DNA of 64,000 nt from Daejeonella oryzae DSM 19973 (GTDB lineage: Bacteria; Bacteroidota; Bacteroidia; Sphingobacteriales; Sphingobacteriaceae). Under the pieces are notes generated by a model. The model was not told the DNA's origin, did no database searches, and saw only the letters and a program-made list of their open reading frames with translations. A program made the position numbers and the translations under genes. Shown here piece by piece: positions 35,547 to 44,829 of the stretch; the stretch's first letter is position 1; each line of letters opens with the position of its first letter. The stretch is from positions 1-64,000 of the forward strand of contig NZ_AUHA01000008.1 of the NCBI RefSeq assembly GCF_000422945.1, in the 5' to 3' direction.

Positions 35547-37127
35547 GTGAAATATATTCTATTCTTGTTTTTGCTCCTTCCCTTTTTTAGCTTTTCGCAA
35601 AAAAAAGCTGATATCCTTCTTAAAAACGGAAAAATTATAGACGGTACCGGAAATTCATGGTTTTACGGAGATGTGGCTATACGCAAAGGAAAAATTATTG
35701 CAGTAGGAAATCTGCATAAATACAGAGCATCAAAAATAATTGATGTTCAGAGAATGATCATAGCTCCCGGTTTTATTGATGTTCATACTCACATTGAAGG
35801 CGATGAAAAGAGAACGCCAACCGCTGATAATTTCATTTTCGATGGGGTTACGACTGTAATCACGGGTAACTGCGGTTCATCAAACACCGATTTAACAAAT
35901 TACTTCCGGATGCTCGACAGCCTGAAACTATCGGTAAATGTGGCAAGTTTTATTGGTCATAATAATGTGAGGGAAGCAATATTGGGAACCGCAAACCGCG
36001 AACCCAATCCAGAGGAATTAAAAAAGATGGAATTTCTGGTTGAAGAAGGGATGAAAAACGGAGCCGTTGGTTTTTCTACGGGTTTAATTTATATACCCGG
36101 AACATATGCAAAAACTAATGAAGTAGTTTCACTGGCAAAAGCTTCTTCTAAATATCAGGGAATTTATACATCACATATCCGCAGCGAAAGCCAGCAGGTT
36201 TTTGCCGCCATTGAAGAGGCAATTAATGTGGGTAAAGAAGCAGGTATGCCAGTTCAGATCTCACATTTCAAAATCGGCAAACCGTATTGGGGACAGTCGG
36301 ATAAAACACTTGGTCAAGTAGAGAAAGCAAGAAATGAAGGTTTCGATGTAACCATAGATCAATATCCTTATACAGCCAGCAGCACATCTTTAAATTCTGT
36401 GATACCTTCCTGGGCACTTGAGAATGGAAAAGATTCTATATTATATCGATTAAAAAATCCCTTAATCCGCAAAAAAATAATTGAGGAAATGATAGGTGAT
36501 ATGGAAAAAAGGCAACGATCCAATTTTGATTACGCGGTAGTTGCCCGGTTCAGAGCCGATTCTGCTTATAACGGAAAAAACATTTCTGAGATCAACTTAA
36601 TGATGGGCAGAAAAGGTACCATACCCGATGAAATTGAAACCATCTTAGATCTGACTGAAAAAGGCGGGGCGTCAATGGTTTTCCACTCCATGGATGAGGC
36701 AGATGTAGAAAACATTATGAAATATCCGTTTACAATGATTGCATCAGACTCCGGCATTCGCGATTTTGGACAGGGAGTTCCCCATCCGAGAGGATACGGC
36801 AGCAACGCCCGTGTTCTTTCGAAATATGTAAGAGAGCGCAAAGTTATCAGGATGGAGGATGCAATCCGGAGAATGACTTCATTACCAGCACAAAAATTCG
36901 GTTTTAAAAATCGCGGGCTTTTACGTGAAGGAATGGCCGCCGACATTGTTATCTTTGACCCGGTAACCGTAACAGATCAATCTACGTATGCAAAACCTCA
37001 TCAATATTCAGAAGGCTTTAAATACGTTATAGTTAACGGAAAGCTGACAGTAAACAATAGTCTGCACACCGGAATACGTAACGGAAAAGTACTATTCGGA
37101 CCAGGCTTTAAGCGCACAAACAACTAA
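35547..37127 (+). CDS. Exported D-aminoacylase / N-acyl-D-amino-acid amidohydrolase family
   Basis: Amidohydrolase-superfamily metal enzyme of 526 residues. A signal peptide occupies residues 1-18 (LFLFLLLPFFSFSQ). The metal motif HxH is His80-Thr-His82 in GFIDVHTHIEGD. The GNCGSS, TSHIRSES and QISHFKIGK segments and the SDSGIRDFG motif are typical of D-aminoacylases and N-acyl-D-glutamate deacylases. The mature enzyme would act in the periplasm, perhaps on D-amino-acid-containing peptidoglycan fragments; that role is inference. One base separates it from the lipoprotein gene. Confidence 0.85.
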   Translation: MKYILFLFLLLPFFSFSQKKADILLKNGKIIDGTGNSWFYGDVAIRKGKIIAVGNLHKYRASKIIDVQRMIIAPGFIDVHTHIEGDEKRTPTADNFIFDGVTTVITGNCGSSNTDLTNYFRMLDSLKLSVNVASFIGHNNVREAILGTANREPNPEELKKMEFLVEEGMKNGAVGFSTGLIYIPGTYAKTNEVVSLAKASSKYQGIYTSHIRSESQQVFAAIEEAINVGKEAGMPVQISHFKIGKPYWGQSDKTLGQVEKARNEGFDVTIDQYPYTASSTSLNSVIPSWALENGKDSILYRLKNPLIRKKIIEEMIGDMEKRQRSNFDYAVVARFRADSAYNGKNISEINLMMGRKGTIPDEIETILDLTEKGGASMVFHSMDEADVENIMKYPFTMIASDSGIRDFGQGVPHPRGYGSNARVLSKYVRERKVIRMEDAIRRMTSLPAQKFGFKNRGLLREGMAADIVIFDPVTVTDQSTYAKPHQYSEGFKYVIVNGKLTVNNSLHTGIRNGKVLFGPGFKRTNN

Positions 37128-37128
37128 T

Positions 37129-38190
37129 ATGAAAAATAGAATACACACCACATTAACAATTGCAATTGCCTTTGCGTTCCTCGGCTCTTTGAGCAGTTGT
37201 ACAGAATCAACCAGTAAAACCAATGGAATGTCCAACGTAAAGGACTCCACAGCCACTCAAACTGAAACTTCAGAAGGTGCTGCAGAAACTGAAGATAATG
37301 CTTCGGCAATTGATACGGCCCGATACAATCAAAAAAACCGTGAATTGGCAAACGGTGATACCAGCGGTAAATGGCCTGTAAAAAAGCAACCATATCCACT
37401 GCCGGGTGCAATATTACCTTTCAAACGCATTGTTGTTTTTTACGGAAATTTATACTCTAAAAAAATGGGTGCATTAGGAGAATATGCTCCTAAAGAAATG
37501 TGGAGAATGTTGAATGCTGAGGTTAAAAAGTGGGAAAAAGCAGATCCAAAAACTCCGGTACAGCCCGGTATCCATTACATAGCATCGGTAGCAAGCGGAA
37601 CACCGGGTAAGGATGGCTTTTATATTAACCGTATGCCCGAAAAGCAGATTGACTCTGCATTAGCAATAGCTAAGATGCACAATGCAATTGTGTTCTTAGA
37701 CATACAGGTAGCATTAAGTACCATTCAAAAAGAATTGCCGCGGATTGAGAAATATCTTAAAATGCCCAATGTTCATTTAGGTATTGACCCTGAATTTTCT
37801 ATGAAAACAGGCGCAAGACCGGGTTCAAAAATCGGAACATATGATGCTGCGGATATTAACTATTGTTCTGATTACCTGGCTAAATTGGTTAAAGAGAATA
37901 ATCTTCCTCCAAAAGTTTTTGTTATACATCGTTTTACACAAAAAATGGTAACCAATTATCAGAACATCAAACTTCGTCCCGAAGTGCAAATGGTAATGCA
38001 TATGGATGGTTGGGGTGAGCCTGAGCTTAAACAGGGAACTTATCGTCATTTTATCCATAAAGAGCCTGTTCAGTTCACAGGATTTAAAATATTTTACAAG
38101 AACGATCTTAAAAAAGCCCCTAACCGCTTAATGACTCCGGAAGAACTACTGAAATTAAAGCCTCAGCCGGTTTACGTTCAGTACCAATAA
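37129..38190 (+). CDS. Lipoprotein of unknown function, probable partner of the D-aminoacylase
   Basis: A 353-residue lipoprotein with lipobox LSSC and acylated Cys24, followed by a Ser/Thr/Glu-rich linker up to about residue 80. The globular part (about 100-350) alternates hydrophobic strands and helices, with segments such as IVVFYGNLYSKKMG, IVFLDIQVALST, VHLGIDPEFSM and VFVIHRFTQKM, reminiscent of a TIM-barrel hydrolase with acidic residues at strand ends. I do not recognise the family with confidence. It starts one base after the amidohydrolase stop and is followed by a terminator, so the two form an operon. Confidence 0.7.
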   Translation: MKNRIHTTLTIAIAFAFLGSLSSCTESTSKTNGMSNVKDSTATQTETSEGAAETEDNASAIDTARYNQKNRELANGDTSGKWPVKKQPYPLPGAILPFKRIVVFYGNLYSKKMGALGEYAPKEMWRMLNAEVKKWEKADPKTPVQPGIHYIASVASGTPGKDGFYINRMPEKQIDSALAIAKMHNAIVFLDIQVALSTIQKELPRIEKYLKMPNVHLGIDPEFSMKTGARPGSKIGTYDAADINYCSDYLAKLVKENNLPPKVFVIHRFTQKMVTNYQNIKLRPEVQMVMHMDGWGEPELKQGTYRHFIHKEPVQFTGFKIFYKNDLKKAPNRLMTPEELLKLKPQPVYVQYQ

Positions 38191-38217
38191 TCAATTAAGA
38201 CAATTAAATAAGTTTAG

Positions 38218-38244
38218 AAACCGGCTGCTCTCAGCCGGTTTTTT
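38218..38244 (+). terminator. Terminator after the D-aminoacylase operon
   Basis: A perfect 10-base-pair stem AAACCGGCTG / CAGCCGGTTT with a 4-base loop, followed by a T-run, lies 28 bases after the lipoprotein stop. Confidence 0.9.
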
Positions 38245-38361
38245 GCTTTATAAATACCAGCGGGAATAAAAAATAACAAATACTATCATTCCTATTGGTG
38301 ATCCCTTTTATTTAGCTGATTTCAATAAAACCAAAATCAGAAAACAATCGTTAAGTAAGCT

Positions 38362-38907
38362 ATGAGTATGGAAGAAGCAACATTTGGAGCCGGGTGTTTT
38401 TGGTGCACGGAAGCAGTTTTTCAAAATTTAAAAGGCGTTAGTAAAGTCGTATCCGGGTACATGGGCGGGCATCACGAAAATCCCACTTACGAAGATATTT
38501 GCAATGGAACCACCGGTCATGCCGAAGTAATACAGATTGAATATGATCCGGAGATCATTTCATTTGATGAATTATTGCTTGTCTTTTTTAAGACTCATAA
38601 TCCTACTACCCGGAATCGCCAGGGAAATGATATGGGAACTCAATACCGTTCGGTTATATTTTATCATACTGCAGAACAAAAATCTGCGGCAGAAAGCATG
38701 ATTGATAAACTGGAAAAGGATCTTGTATTTGACAATTCCATTGTTACAGAAATAGTTCCGGTTTCTAAATTCTATGAAGCTGAAGATTATCACCAGAATT
38801 ATTTTAATCAAAATACCAACAAGCCTTATTGCTCTTTTGTGATTCAGCCAAAGCTTGCAAAATTCACTTCTGAATTCCGGGATAAAATTAAACCGGAAGT
38901 ATTATAA
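38362..38907 (+). CDS. msrA: Peptide-methionine (S)-S-oxide reductase MsrA
   Basis: Repairs oxidised methionine (S-form) using thioredoxin. The catalytic Cys12 is in FGAGCFWCTEAVF. The motifs GYMGGHHENPTYEDIC, GHAEVIQIEYDP and NDMGTQYRSVIF are all present. The 181 residues are normal, with no signal peptide, so it is cytoplasmic. Both Met1 and Met3 could serve as start. A strong bidirectional hairpin follows. Confidence 0.95.
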   Translation: MSMEEATFGAGCFWCTEAVFQNLKGVSKVVSGYMGGHHENPTYEDICNGTTGHAEVIQIEYDPEIISFDELLLVFFKTHNPTTRNRQGNDMGTQYRSVIFYHTAEQKSAAESMIDKLEKDLVFDNSIVTEIVPVSKFYEAEDYHQNYFNQNTNKPYCSFVIQPKLAKFTSEFRDKIKPEVL

Positions 38908-38925
38908 AATATCAATACTAATAGT

Positions 38926-38963
38926 AATATAGCCGCTTTATTTTTAAATAAAGCGGCTATATT
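38926..38963. terminator. Bidirectional terminator between msrA and parC
   Basis: A perfect 17-base-pair stem (AATATAGCCGCTTTATT and its complement) with a 4-base loop lies between two convergent genes and ends in T-rich sequence. It is the longest perfect hairpin seen in the window. Confidence 0.92.
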
Positions 38964-38969
38964 TTTTAC

Positions 38970-41780
38970 TTAAAAAAGCCCGAGCTGGCCTTTATCATCA
39001 ATATCTATATCATCCGGATTGGTTATTTCTAAATCTATCTTTTTAGGATGAACTGGCTTTTCTTCCTTAATCTCCTTCCCCGGGTTTGCTTCCGAAGCAG
39101 GTTCATCCTGACTTACAGCTTCATTTACATCGTCCTCCTCTTCAGTAATTTGCTGCTCTTCGGTAATATCAATAGCCATTGTTGATTTCTCTGATGCCAT
39201 GTGCTGAACGCCAGTGGGCTCGTCAAAAACAACCGGGACATGATCCGGACTTATCTCCGGGATATTGTCAGAAATATCTTCATCCGTCTCTTCTATCAAT
39301 TCAATCTTTTTAACCTCGTGCGAACTTAAGCGATTGCCCATTGCTTTCATCCCTTTCACATCAATAGTCTCGGCCAGATTAATTTCAATTTCTTCTGAAA
39401 TATTTCCCTTCCCCTTTACAATTTCCAAATGTACTTTTGGGTTGGCTGAACCGGAAATTAAAATCAGCCTGGAGCCATTCTCCTCAGAAATAAAACTTGT
39501 TTTTTTACCAATAGCGGTATTTTCAAAAGTGAAGCGTTTGAGGTATTGATTTTTAGATTTCCCATCCATATAAATGACCGAGAATACCTTGGCAGGATTA
39601 TATTTTTCGATGATTTTTAAATGATCATCAAAATGATTGTTCAGTTCAAAACTACTCAGCTCGTAAATCCCATCCTTGTTTACAGTCAGAATTTTATCGT
39701 CTCCGTCAAATTCGCCCAAAAGCTTTCCTCTTGAATCAACATTCAATCGTTTTAATATATCATCAAACCAGATCTTCCTTCCTGACAAAGTAGATATACC
39801 TTTGCTTTTGAGACTAATCTTGCGGATAGGATATTTGCTTACAATATTACCCATTGAGCTGCGGCCTTTTATTGCATGCTCTGCAAAATCTATATCAAAC
39901 TGAAGTTTTTTAAGTTTAGAATGCGGCTTTAGCTGAATGTTTACAACCTCTGCCTCTCCGTTAGGATTTGGTGTAAAATAAAGCACCTTAGAGCCTTTGC
40001 TGCCTTTGGTAAGGTCGTATTCTTTATCGCGTGTAACGCCCAAAACAGAAAATCTTTTGATATATGATGTTCCTGTTTCTCCATCTTTATAAATCAGATT
40101 ATAAACTGTTCGTTCATCTCCTTTAACAAATACCTGCGCATGAATAATCCCTTTACCGGCAAACGTTTTTTCGGCCACCTTAGAAACCATGAATTTTCCA
40201 TCTTCCCGAAAGACTATTATTTCATCGAGGTCTGAGCAATCGGCAACAAATTCATCTTTTCGCAGTCCGGTTCCGATGAAACCATCCTGCCTGTTCATGT
40301 ATAATTTTACATTAGCGAGTGCAACTTTAGAAGCTTCAACTTTATCAAAAATTCTGATCTCTGTTTTGCGCTCCCTTCCCGCACCATATTTACTCCGCAA
40401 TTTTTCGAACCAGGCAATTACATAATCTGTGAGGTGCCTTAAATTTCTGTTCACTTCTTTGATCTCATTCTCCAAAGCTTTCATTTGTTCGTCTGACTTT
40501 TTAACATCAAAACGGGTAATGCTGCTCATCGGCTTATCAATAAGCTTTTTATAATCTTCAGGAAGAATCTGCCGGTAAAACTGAGGAAAGAATGGTGTAA
40601 AAAGTTTGTCTAAAACCTCAATTACCACCTCAAAATTTCCGGAGCTTTCGTAATCCGGATTTTTATACATGCCTTCCTGTATAAAAATCTTGAGTAATGT
40701 GCTGTAAAATATCTTCTCTTTTAGTTCGGCGAGCTTAATCTCCAGTTCCTGTTTAATGAGGCCCTTGGTGTGCTGTGTACTTTCGATCAGAATATCATTT
40801 ACACTCATAAAATAAGGCTTATCGCCTTTTATGATGCAGGTATTTGGAGAGATAGAAACTTCGCAATCTGTAAAAGCATACAGCGCATCAATAGTCACAT
40901 CCGGTGATATTCCCGGTGCCAGGTGTATGATTATTTCTACATCTTTAGCTGTGTTATCTTCAATTTTTTTAATCTTGATCTTTCCCTTATCATTAGCAGA
41001 GATCACACTATCAATTAAACCACCGGTAGTAGTTGAAAAAGGGATTTCAGTTATTGCAAGCGTTTTTTTATCTCTTTCGACGATTTTTGCACGCACCCTG
41101 ATCTTTCCGCCCCGCTGCCCTTCGTTATAGTTGCTAAAATCGGCCATTCCGCCCATTTGAAAATCAGGCAGCAGATCCGGCCGTTTACCTTTTAAAACAT
41201 CAATAGATGCATCGATCAGCTCTATAAAGTTGTGAGGCATAATTTTAGTTGCCAAACCAACTGCTATACCTTCTGCGCCATGAGCCAGCAACAGCGGAAA
41301 TTTAACGGGCAAAGTAACCGGCTCACGGTTACGTCCGTCATAACTTGACTGCCATTCGGTTGTATCCGGATTAAAAACTACATCTAAGGCAAACTTAGAA
41401 AGCCTGGCTTCAATATATCTTGGGGCAGCTGCAGAATCTCCGGTAATCGGATCACCCCAGTTTCCCTGCGTATCAATCAGTAAATTCTTCTGACCTATTT
41501 GTACCATCGCATCGCCAATAGAGGCATCGCCGTGCGGATGATATTTCATTGTATTCCCGATAACATTGGCAGCCTTATTAAACCTGCCGTCGTCCATTTC
41601 TTTTAAAGAATGAAGGATGCGGCGCTGAACAGGTTTTAACCCGTCGTGAATATGGGGTACTGCCCGGTCTAAAATTACGTAAGAGGCGTAATCCAGAAAC
41701 CAGTTTTCATATAATCCGGAAAGTGGGGTAACGGTATGTAATGTTTCGTTATTATCGTTTTGCTCTATCTCTTCACTCAT
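38970..41780 (-). CDS. parC: DNA topoisomerase IV subunit A (ParC)
   Basis: Catalytic subunit of a type IIA topoisomerase that decatenates chromosomes. The N-terminal winged-helix part has the catalytic Tyr122 in PRYIEARLSKF. A coiled-coil gate (about 350-470) and a beta-pinwheel C-terminal domain (about 490-790) follow. The last 110 residues are acidic and low-complexity. At 936 residues it is longer than E. coli ParC (752). ParC and not GyrA is chosen because the matching parE lies 3.6 kb away on the same strand. Confidence 0.9.
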   Translation of the reverse strand: MSEEIEQNDNNETLHTVTPLSGLYENWFLDYASYVILDRAVPHIHDGLKPVQRRILHSLKEMDDGRFNKAANVIGNTMKYHPHGDASIGDAMVQIGQKNLLIDTQGNWGDPITGDSAAAPRYIEARLSKFALDVVFNPDTTEWQSSYDGRNREPVTLPVKFPLLLAHGAEGIAVGLATKIMPHNFIELIDASIDVLKGKRPDLLPDFQMGGMADFSNYNEGQRGGKIRVRAKIVERDKKTLAITEIPFSTTTGGLIDSVISANDKGKIKIKKIEDNTAKDVEIIIHLAPGISPDVTIDALYAFTDCEVSISPNTCIIKGDKPYFMSVNDILIESTQHTKGLIKQELEIKLAELKEKIFYSTLLKIFIQEGMYKNPDYESSGNFEVVIEVLDKLFTPFFPQFYRQILPEDYKKLIDKPMSSITRFDVKKSDEQMKALENEIKEVNRNLRHLTDYVIAWFEKLRSKYGAGRERKTEIRIFDKVEASKVALANVKLYMNRQDGFIGTGLRKDEFVADCSDLDEIIVFREDGKFMVSKVAEKTFAGKGIIHAQVFVKGDERTVYNLIYKDGETGTSYIKRFSVLGVTRDKEYDLTKGSKGSKVLYFTPNPNGEAEVVNIQLKPHSKLKKLQFDIDFAEHAIKGRSSMGNIVSKYPIRKISLKSKGISTLSGRKIWFDDILKRLNVDSRGKLLGEFDGDDKILTVNKDGIYELSSFELNNHFDDHLKIIEKYNPAKVFSVIYMDGKSKNQYLKRFTFENTAIGKKTSFISEENGSRLILISGSANPKVHLEIVKGKGNISEEIEINLAETIDVKGMKAMGNRLSSHEVKKIELIEETDEDISDNIPEISPDHVPVVFDEPTGVQHMASEKSTMAIDITEEQQITEEEDDVNEAVSQDEPASEANPGKEIKEEKPVHPKKIDLEITNPDDIDIDDKGQLGLF

Positions 41781-42013
41781 CCTTTATAAATTCTGTTAGG
41801 GATGGGTAAATATAAGTTTTACCCGCAAAATGTGCGGTAGAAGTTTTTAACAAGCGCACGAAATTTTTATAATTTTTAGGATGCTATTTTGCCCGAGGTT
41901 TATTGCAGTTCGCAGCCGGCGATGGCACTTGCAAAAAACCTAAATAATTACTTCATTTACAACATCTTATATGTTAATATTAATAGCAAAGCAACCATTT
42001 TATCAATACTTCC
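41781..42013. other. Divergent intergenic region between parC and an ECF sigma gene
   Basis: The 233 bases hold the start regions of two divergent genes. I found no perfect TAnnTTTG box with a correctly spaced TTTG on either strand and no hairpin with a T-run. Confidence 0.4.
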
Positions 42014-42703
42014 GTGTTAGTATCAGATCAAGATAATTTGGAAAACTCTTCCCAGGATTTACCGGAGGATTTGCGTGACGGATGCTTGCGTCAAGACCCT
42101 GGCAGTCAAAAAAAACTTTATAAAAAGTTTTATGGCCTTGCAATGGCTATTTGTTTGCGCTATGCCCAGAACCGGGAAGAAGCTGTTGACATTATGAATG
42201 AAGGTTTTTACAAAGTTTTAATCCGCTTTGACAAATACGATTTTAATAAACCCTTTAAACCCTGGCTCAGTAAAGTAATGACCAACACTGCTATCGATCA
42301 TTACCGAAGTAGCATTCGCCATAGCATTCATCAGGTAGAGATCACTGAAATTAATGATTCAGGAATAGAAGCTTCTGTTTACAGCAAATTGAATTACGAG
42401 GAATTGCTCAAACTGGTGCAACAGTTGCCAAACGGATACCGTACGGTATTTAATCTGTTTGCAATTGATGGCTATACACACGAGGAAATAGGTAAAATCC
42501 TGGGAATTTCTATTGGAACTTCAAAGTCTAACCTTTTCAAAGCCCGCCAAAAATTAAAAGAATTTTTATTACAAGGAAACAATCATTTTAACAATAAACC
42601 TGAAAAGGGAAACAATGACATAAATACCGATGAAGAAATTACATCAAGATCCTATGGATCAGTTTTTCAAGGAAGCTCTGGAATCTCCGGACCTGAATTA
42701 TGA
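42014..42703 (+). CDS. ECF RNA polymerase sigma factor (second locus)
   Basis: Sigma-70 family ECF factor of 229 residues starting at a GTG codon (no earlier or nearby ATG in frame). Region 2 is about residues 25-95 (DGCLRQDPGSQKKLYKKFYG, MNEGFYKVLIRFDKYDF). Region 4 is about 140-190 (GYRTVFNLFAIDGYTHEEIG, GTSKSNLFKARQKLKE). It matches the sigma factor at 13789 closely in region 4. A hydrophilic tail of about 35 residues extends past region 4 and overlaps the next gene by 74 bases. Confidence 0.85.
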   Translation: MLVSDQDNLENSSQDLPEDLRDGCLRQDPGSQKKLYKKFYGLAMAICLRYAQNREEAVDIMNEGFYKVLIRFDKYDFNKPFKPWLSKVMTNTAIDHYRSSIRHSIHQVEITEINDSGIEASVYSKLNYEELLKLVQQLPNGYRTVFNLFAIDGYTHEEIGKILGISIGTSKSNLFKARQKLKEFLLQGNNHFNNKPEKGNNDINTDEEITSRSYGSVFQGSSGISGPEL

Positions 42704-43811
42704 GGATAAGGACTGGCAATCTTTAGAAAAATTATTAGCAGACAAATCGCGGAAACGTAATTTATTGGCCTGGCGGATGCTTGCTGGCATAGCTGCTGCT
42801 TTACTTATCTTTTTTTCTTTGTGGTTTTTCAGAGTGAATCCAGTTTCTGAGAAGGAAAATAATTATTCAAGTTTAGATAGGATAAATAAATCAGTGCCAA
42901 TAGATGAGCCGAAACCCTTATTTTCAGATAGAAAACCAGCAGAATTAAAAATATTACAGAAGCCGAATCAGCAATATTATTCCGAAAATATTTCAAGTGA
43001 AAAAAAATCTGGCAATGGATTAACTTTAACAGATTTTACTGATGTAAAGGTACTTTCGATTCCGTATGTCACATCACTAAAAGCCAATAATAATGGTACG
43101 CCAGATACTGAAACTATTTTAACCGACCTGTCTCTATCGAATGCCTCACAAAAATCAGCTGAAACTACTGGTCAAACGATACGTCCAAAATCCGATATTT
43201 CTTTTAGAAGAACCAGTTTCTCATTAGGATTATCTCCGGATCTGAACTCAGCCGAAAAGTTTAATACAAGTAGTTTGGGAACCAGTTTTGGAATTGGTGC
43301 AAGCTATCGTATAACTAAAAGTGTCAATTTAAATAGCGGATTGTATTATTCTAAGAAAATATATTCCGCAAATCCTGAAAATTATAAATCTTATGAAGCT
43401 CCCTTTAATTATGCCCAATACGCCCGTTCAATTGATGCTGATTGCCGGGTGTTGGATATCCCGGTAAATATTGGATTCAACTTAGCCAACAAGCCAAAGC
43501 AAACAGTTTTTGCCAGCGTAGGGCTTTCATCCTATTTTATGATGAAGGAGAAATATACTTTTATCCGGAAAACAAATTCAGGATATCCTGCCACCGGGCC
43601 AGAACCATCTTATACAATTGATCAAAAAAATAATCATATTTTTAGTGTAATCAATATCGCTGCAGGAATTTCAAAACCTATAGGTAAAAACACAGATATT
43701 ATTATTCAACCATATGCTAAACTTCCATTTACGGGAATCGGTCAAGGAAAAATCAACCTGCAATCGATTGGCGTCGCTTTTCAGCTAAATTACAAATTTG
43801 AGAAAAAATAA
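42630..43811 (+). CDS. Fused membrane-anchored anti-sigma-like / beta-barrel protein
   Basis: A 393-residue protein with a cytoplasmic N-terminus (1-47, with DPMDQFFKEALESPDLNYEDKDW), one membrane helix (about 48-67), a Ser/Lys-rich spacer (about 70-195) and a C-terminal outer-membrane-type beta-barrel domain (about 195-393, with SFSLGLSPDLNS, FGIGASYRITKSVNLNSGLYY). In the locus at 12235-13808 the same parts are two separate genes. The start overlaps the sigma gene by 74 bases; Met9 is an alternative start. An anti-sigma role is inferred from position. Confidence 0.75.
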   Translation: MKKLHQDPMDQFFKEALESPDLNYEDKDWQSLEKLLADKSRKRNLLAWRMLAGIAAALLIFFSLWFFRVNPVSEKENNYSSLDRINKSVPIDEPKPLFSDRKPAELKILQKPNQQYYSENISSEKKSGNGLTLTDFTDVKVLSIPYVTSLKANNNGTPDTETILTDLSLSNASQKSAETTGQTIRPKSDISFRRTSFSLGLSPDLNSAEKFNTSSLGTSFGIGASYRITKSVNLNSGLYYSKKIYSANPENYKSYEAPFNYAQYARSIDADCRVLDIPVNIGFNLANKPKQTVFASVGLSSYFMMKEKYTFIRKTNSGYPATGPEPSYTIDQKNNHIFSVINIAAGISKPIGKNTDIIIQPYAKLPFTGIGQGKINLQSIGVAFQLNYKFEKK

Positions 43812-43941
43812 GCATCCTCTAAATCTTCTGAGCTAGCACTTTAATTTTCAAGTTATATTTCCGTATTGCAAACTATACCCCTCAGTCTGCGTATAAGCAA
43901 TCTCAATTATAGATTTTACTACAATTGGATTTCCCCCGCTC

Positions 43942-44817
43942 ATGTCTACAAAAATTATTTCTTTATTTATTGCCTGCGTATTTACATCTTCACTAATTTC
44001 CTGTAACAAAAATTATGGACCGGTAATTCAGACAGAAATTGTTTTCCTGGGCCATAAGGGCGGTGGCAATAACCGCTACAATGATATAAATATAGAAAAT
44101 ACGGTTCCGGCAGCACTGGAAGGAATTTCACTTCTTGACGGAGTAGAAACCGATATTCAAATGAGTTTGGATGGAACTATATGGATGTTTCATGATAGTG
44201 ATTTAACCGGAGATATTTGCGGAGAAGGCACTTCTGATGCTTTAATCTTCCTAAACGATTCTAGCATCTCACAAATTGAATTATGCCAGGGCACCAAATC
44301 CAGCAGACTTTATAAATTATCTGAATTGATAGATGTATGGAATTCCAATCCGAAATTCTATATCTCACTGGATGTAAAAACCGATTGGTCTGCAGCAAAT
44401 TTTGCCCGTATTGGCGGAAAGGATGCCTACCTCAAAAAAATGGCTGATCAACTGGCTATATTATTTAAAAATTCGTCCTCCCAAGAAAAAATAAATATAG
44501 AATTTGATAATCAGGTGCTTTTAGATCAATTAAAAACCCATCCATTTACCCAAAAAATTAAAACTTACTTAGTAAGCTACGGCGATATTGACAAAAATAT
44601 TGAAAAGGCTGTTGCCTTAAATTATGATGGAATCAGTTGCGATTATACGCAGGAAACGATTACTCCTGACAAAATAAAATATGCAAAGCAAAAAGGCTTA
44701 TCTGTTCAATTATGGACTCCTTACTATGAAAGTGAACTGAAATCCGCATTTAACCTGAACCCTGATTTTATCCAGACAGACAATTTAAAGGCAAAGAGAT
44801 TATTAGGTGTAGAATGA
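43942..44817 (+). CDS. Lipoprotein glycerophosphodiester phosphodiesterase family protein
   Basis: A 291-residue GDPD-like protein with lipobox LISC and acylated Cys21, so it is anchored in the envelope. The family motifs are visible: GHKGGGNN where HRG is usual, ENTVPAALEGI, DGVETDIQMSLDG with the metal-binding Glu and Asp, and MFHDSDL. The C-terminal TPYYESELKSAFNLNPDFIQTDN also fits. The change of the first His-Arg pair to His-Lys is minor. It likely hydrolyses glycerophosphodiesters outside the cytoplasm. Confidence 0.83.
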   Translation: MSTKIISLFIACVFTSSLISCNKNYGPVIQTEIVFLGHKGGGNNRYNDINIENTVPAALEGISLLDGVETDIQMSLDGTIWMFHDSDLTGDICGEGTSDALIFLNDSSISQIELCQGTKSSRLYKLSELIDVWNSNPKFYISLDVKTDWSAANFARIGGKDAYLKKMADQLAILFKNSSSQEKINIEFDNQVLLDQLKTHPFTQKIKTYLVSYGDIDKNIEKAVALNYDGISCDYTQETITPDKIKYAKQKGLSVQLWTPYYESELKSAFNLNPDFIQTDNLKAKRLLGVE

Positions 44818-44829
44818 TTGCCCGGCAAC

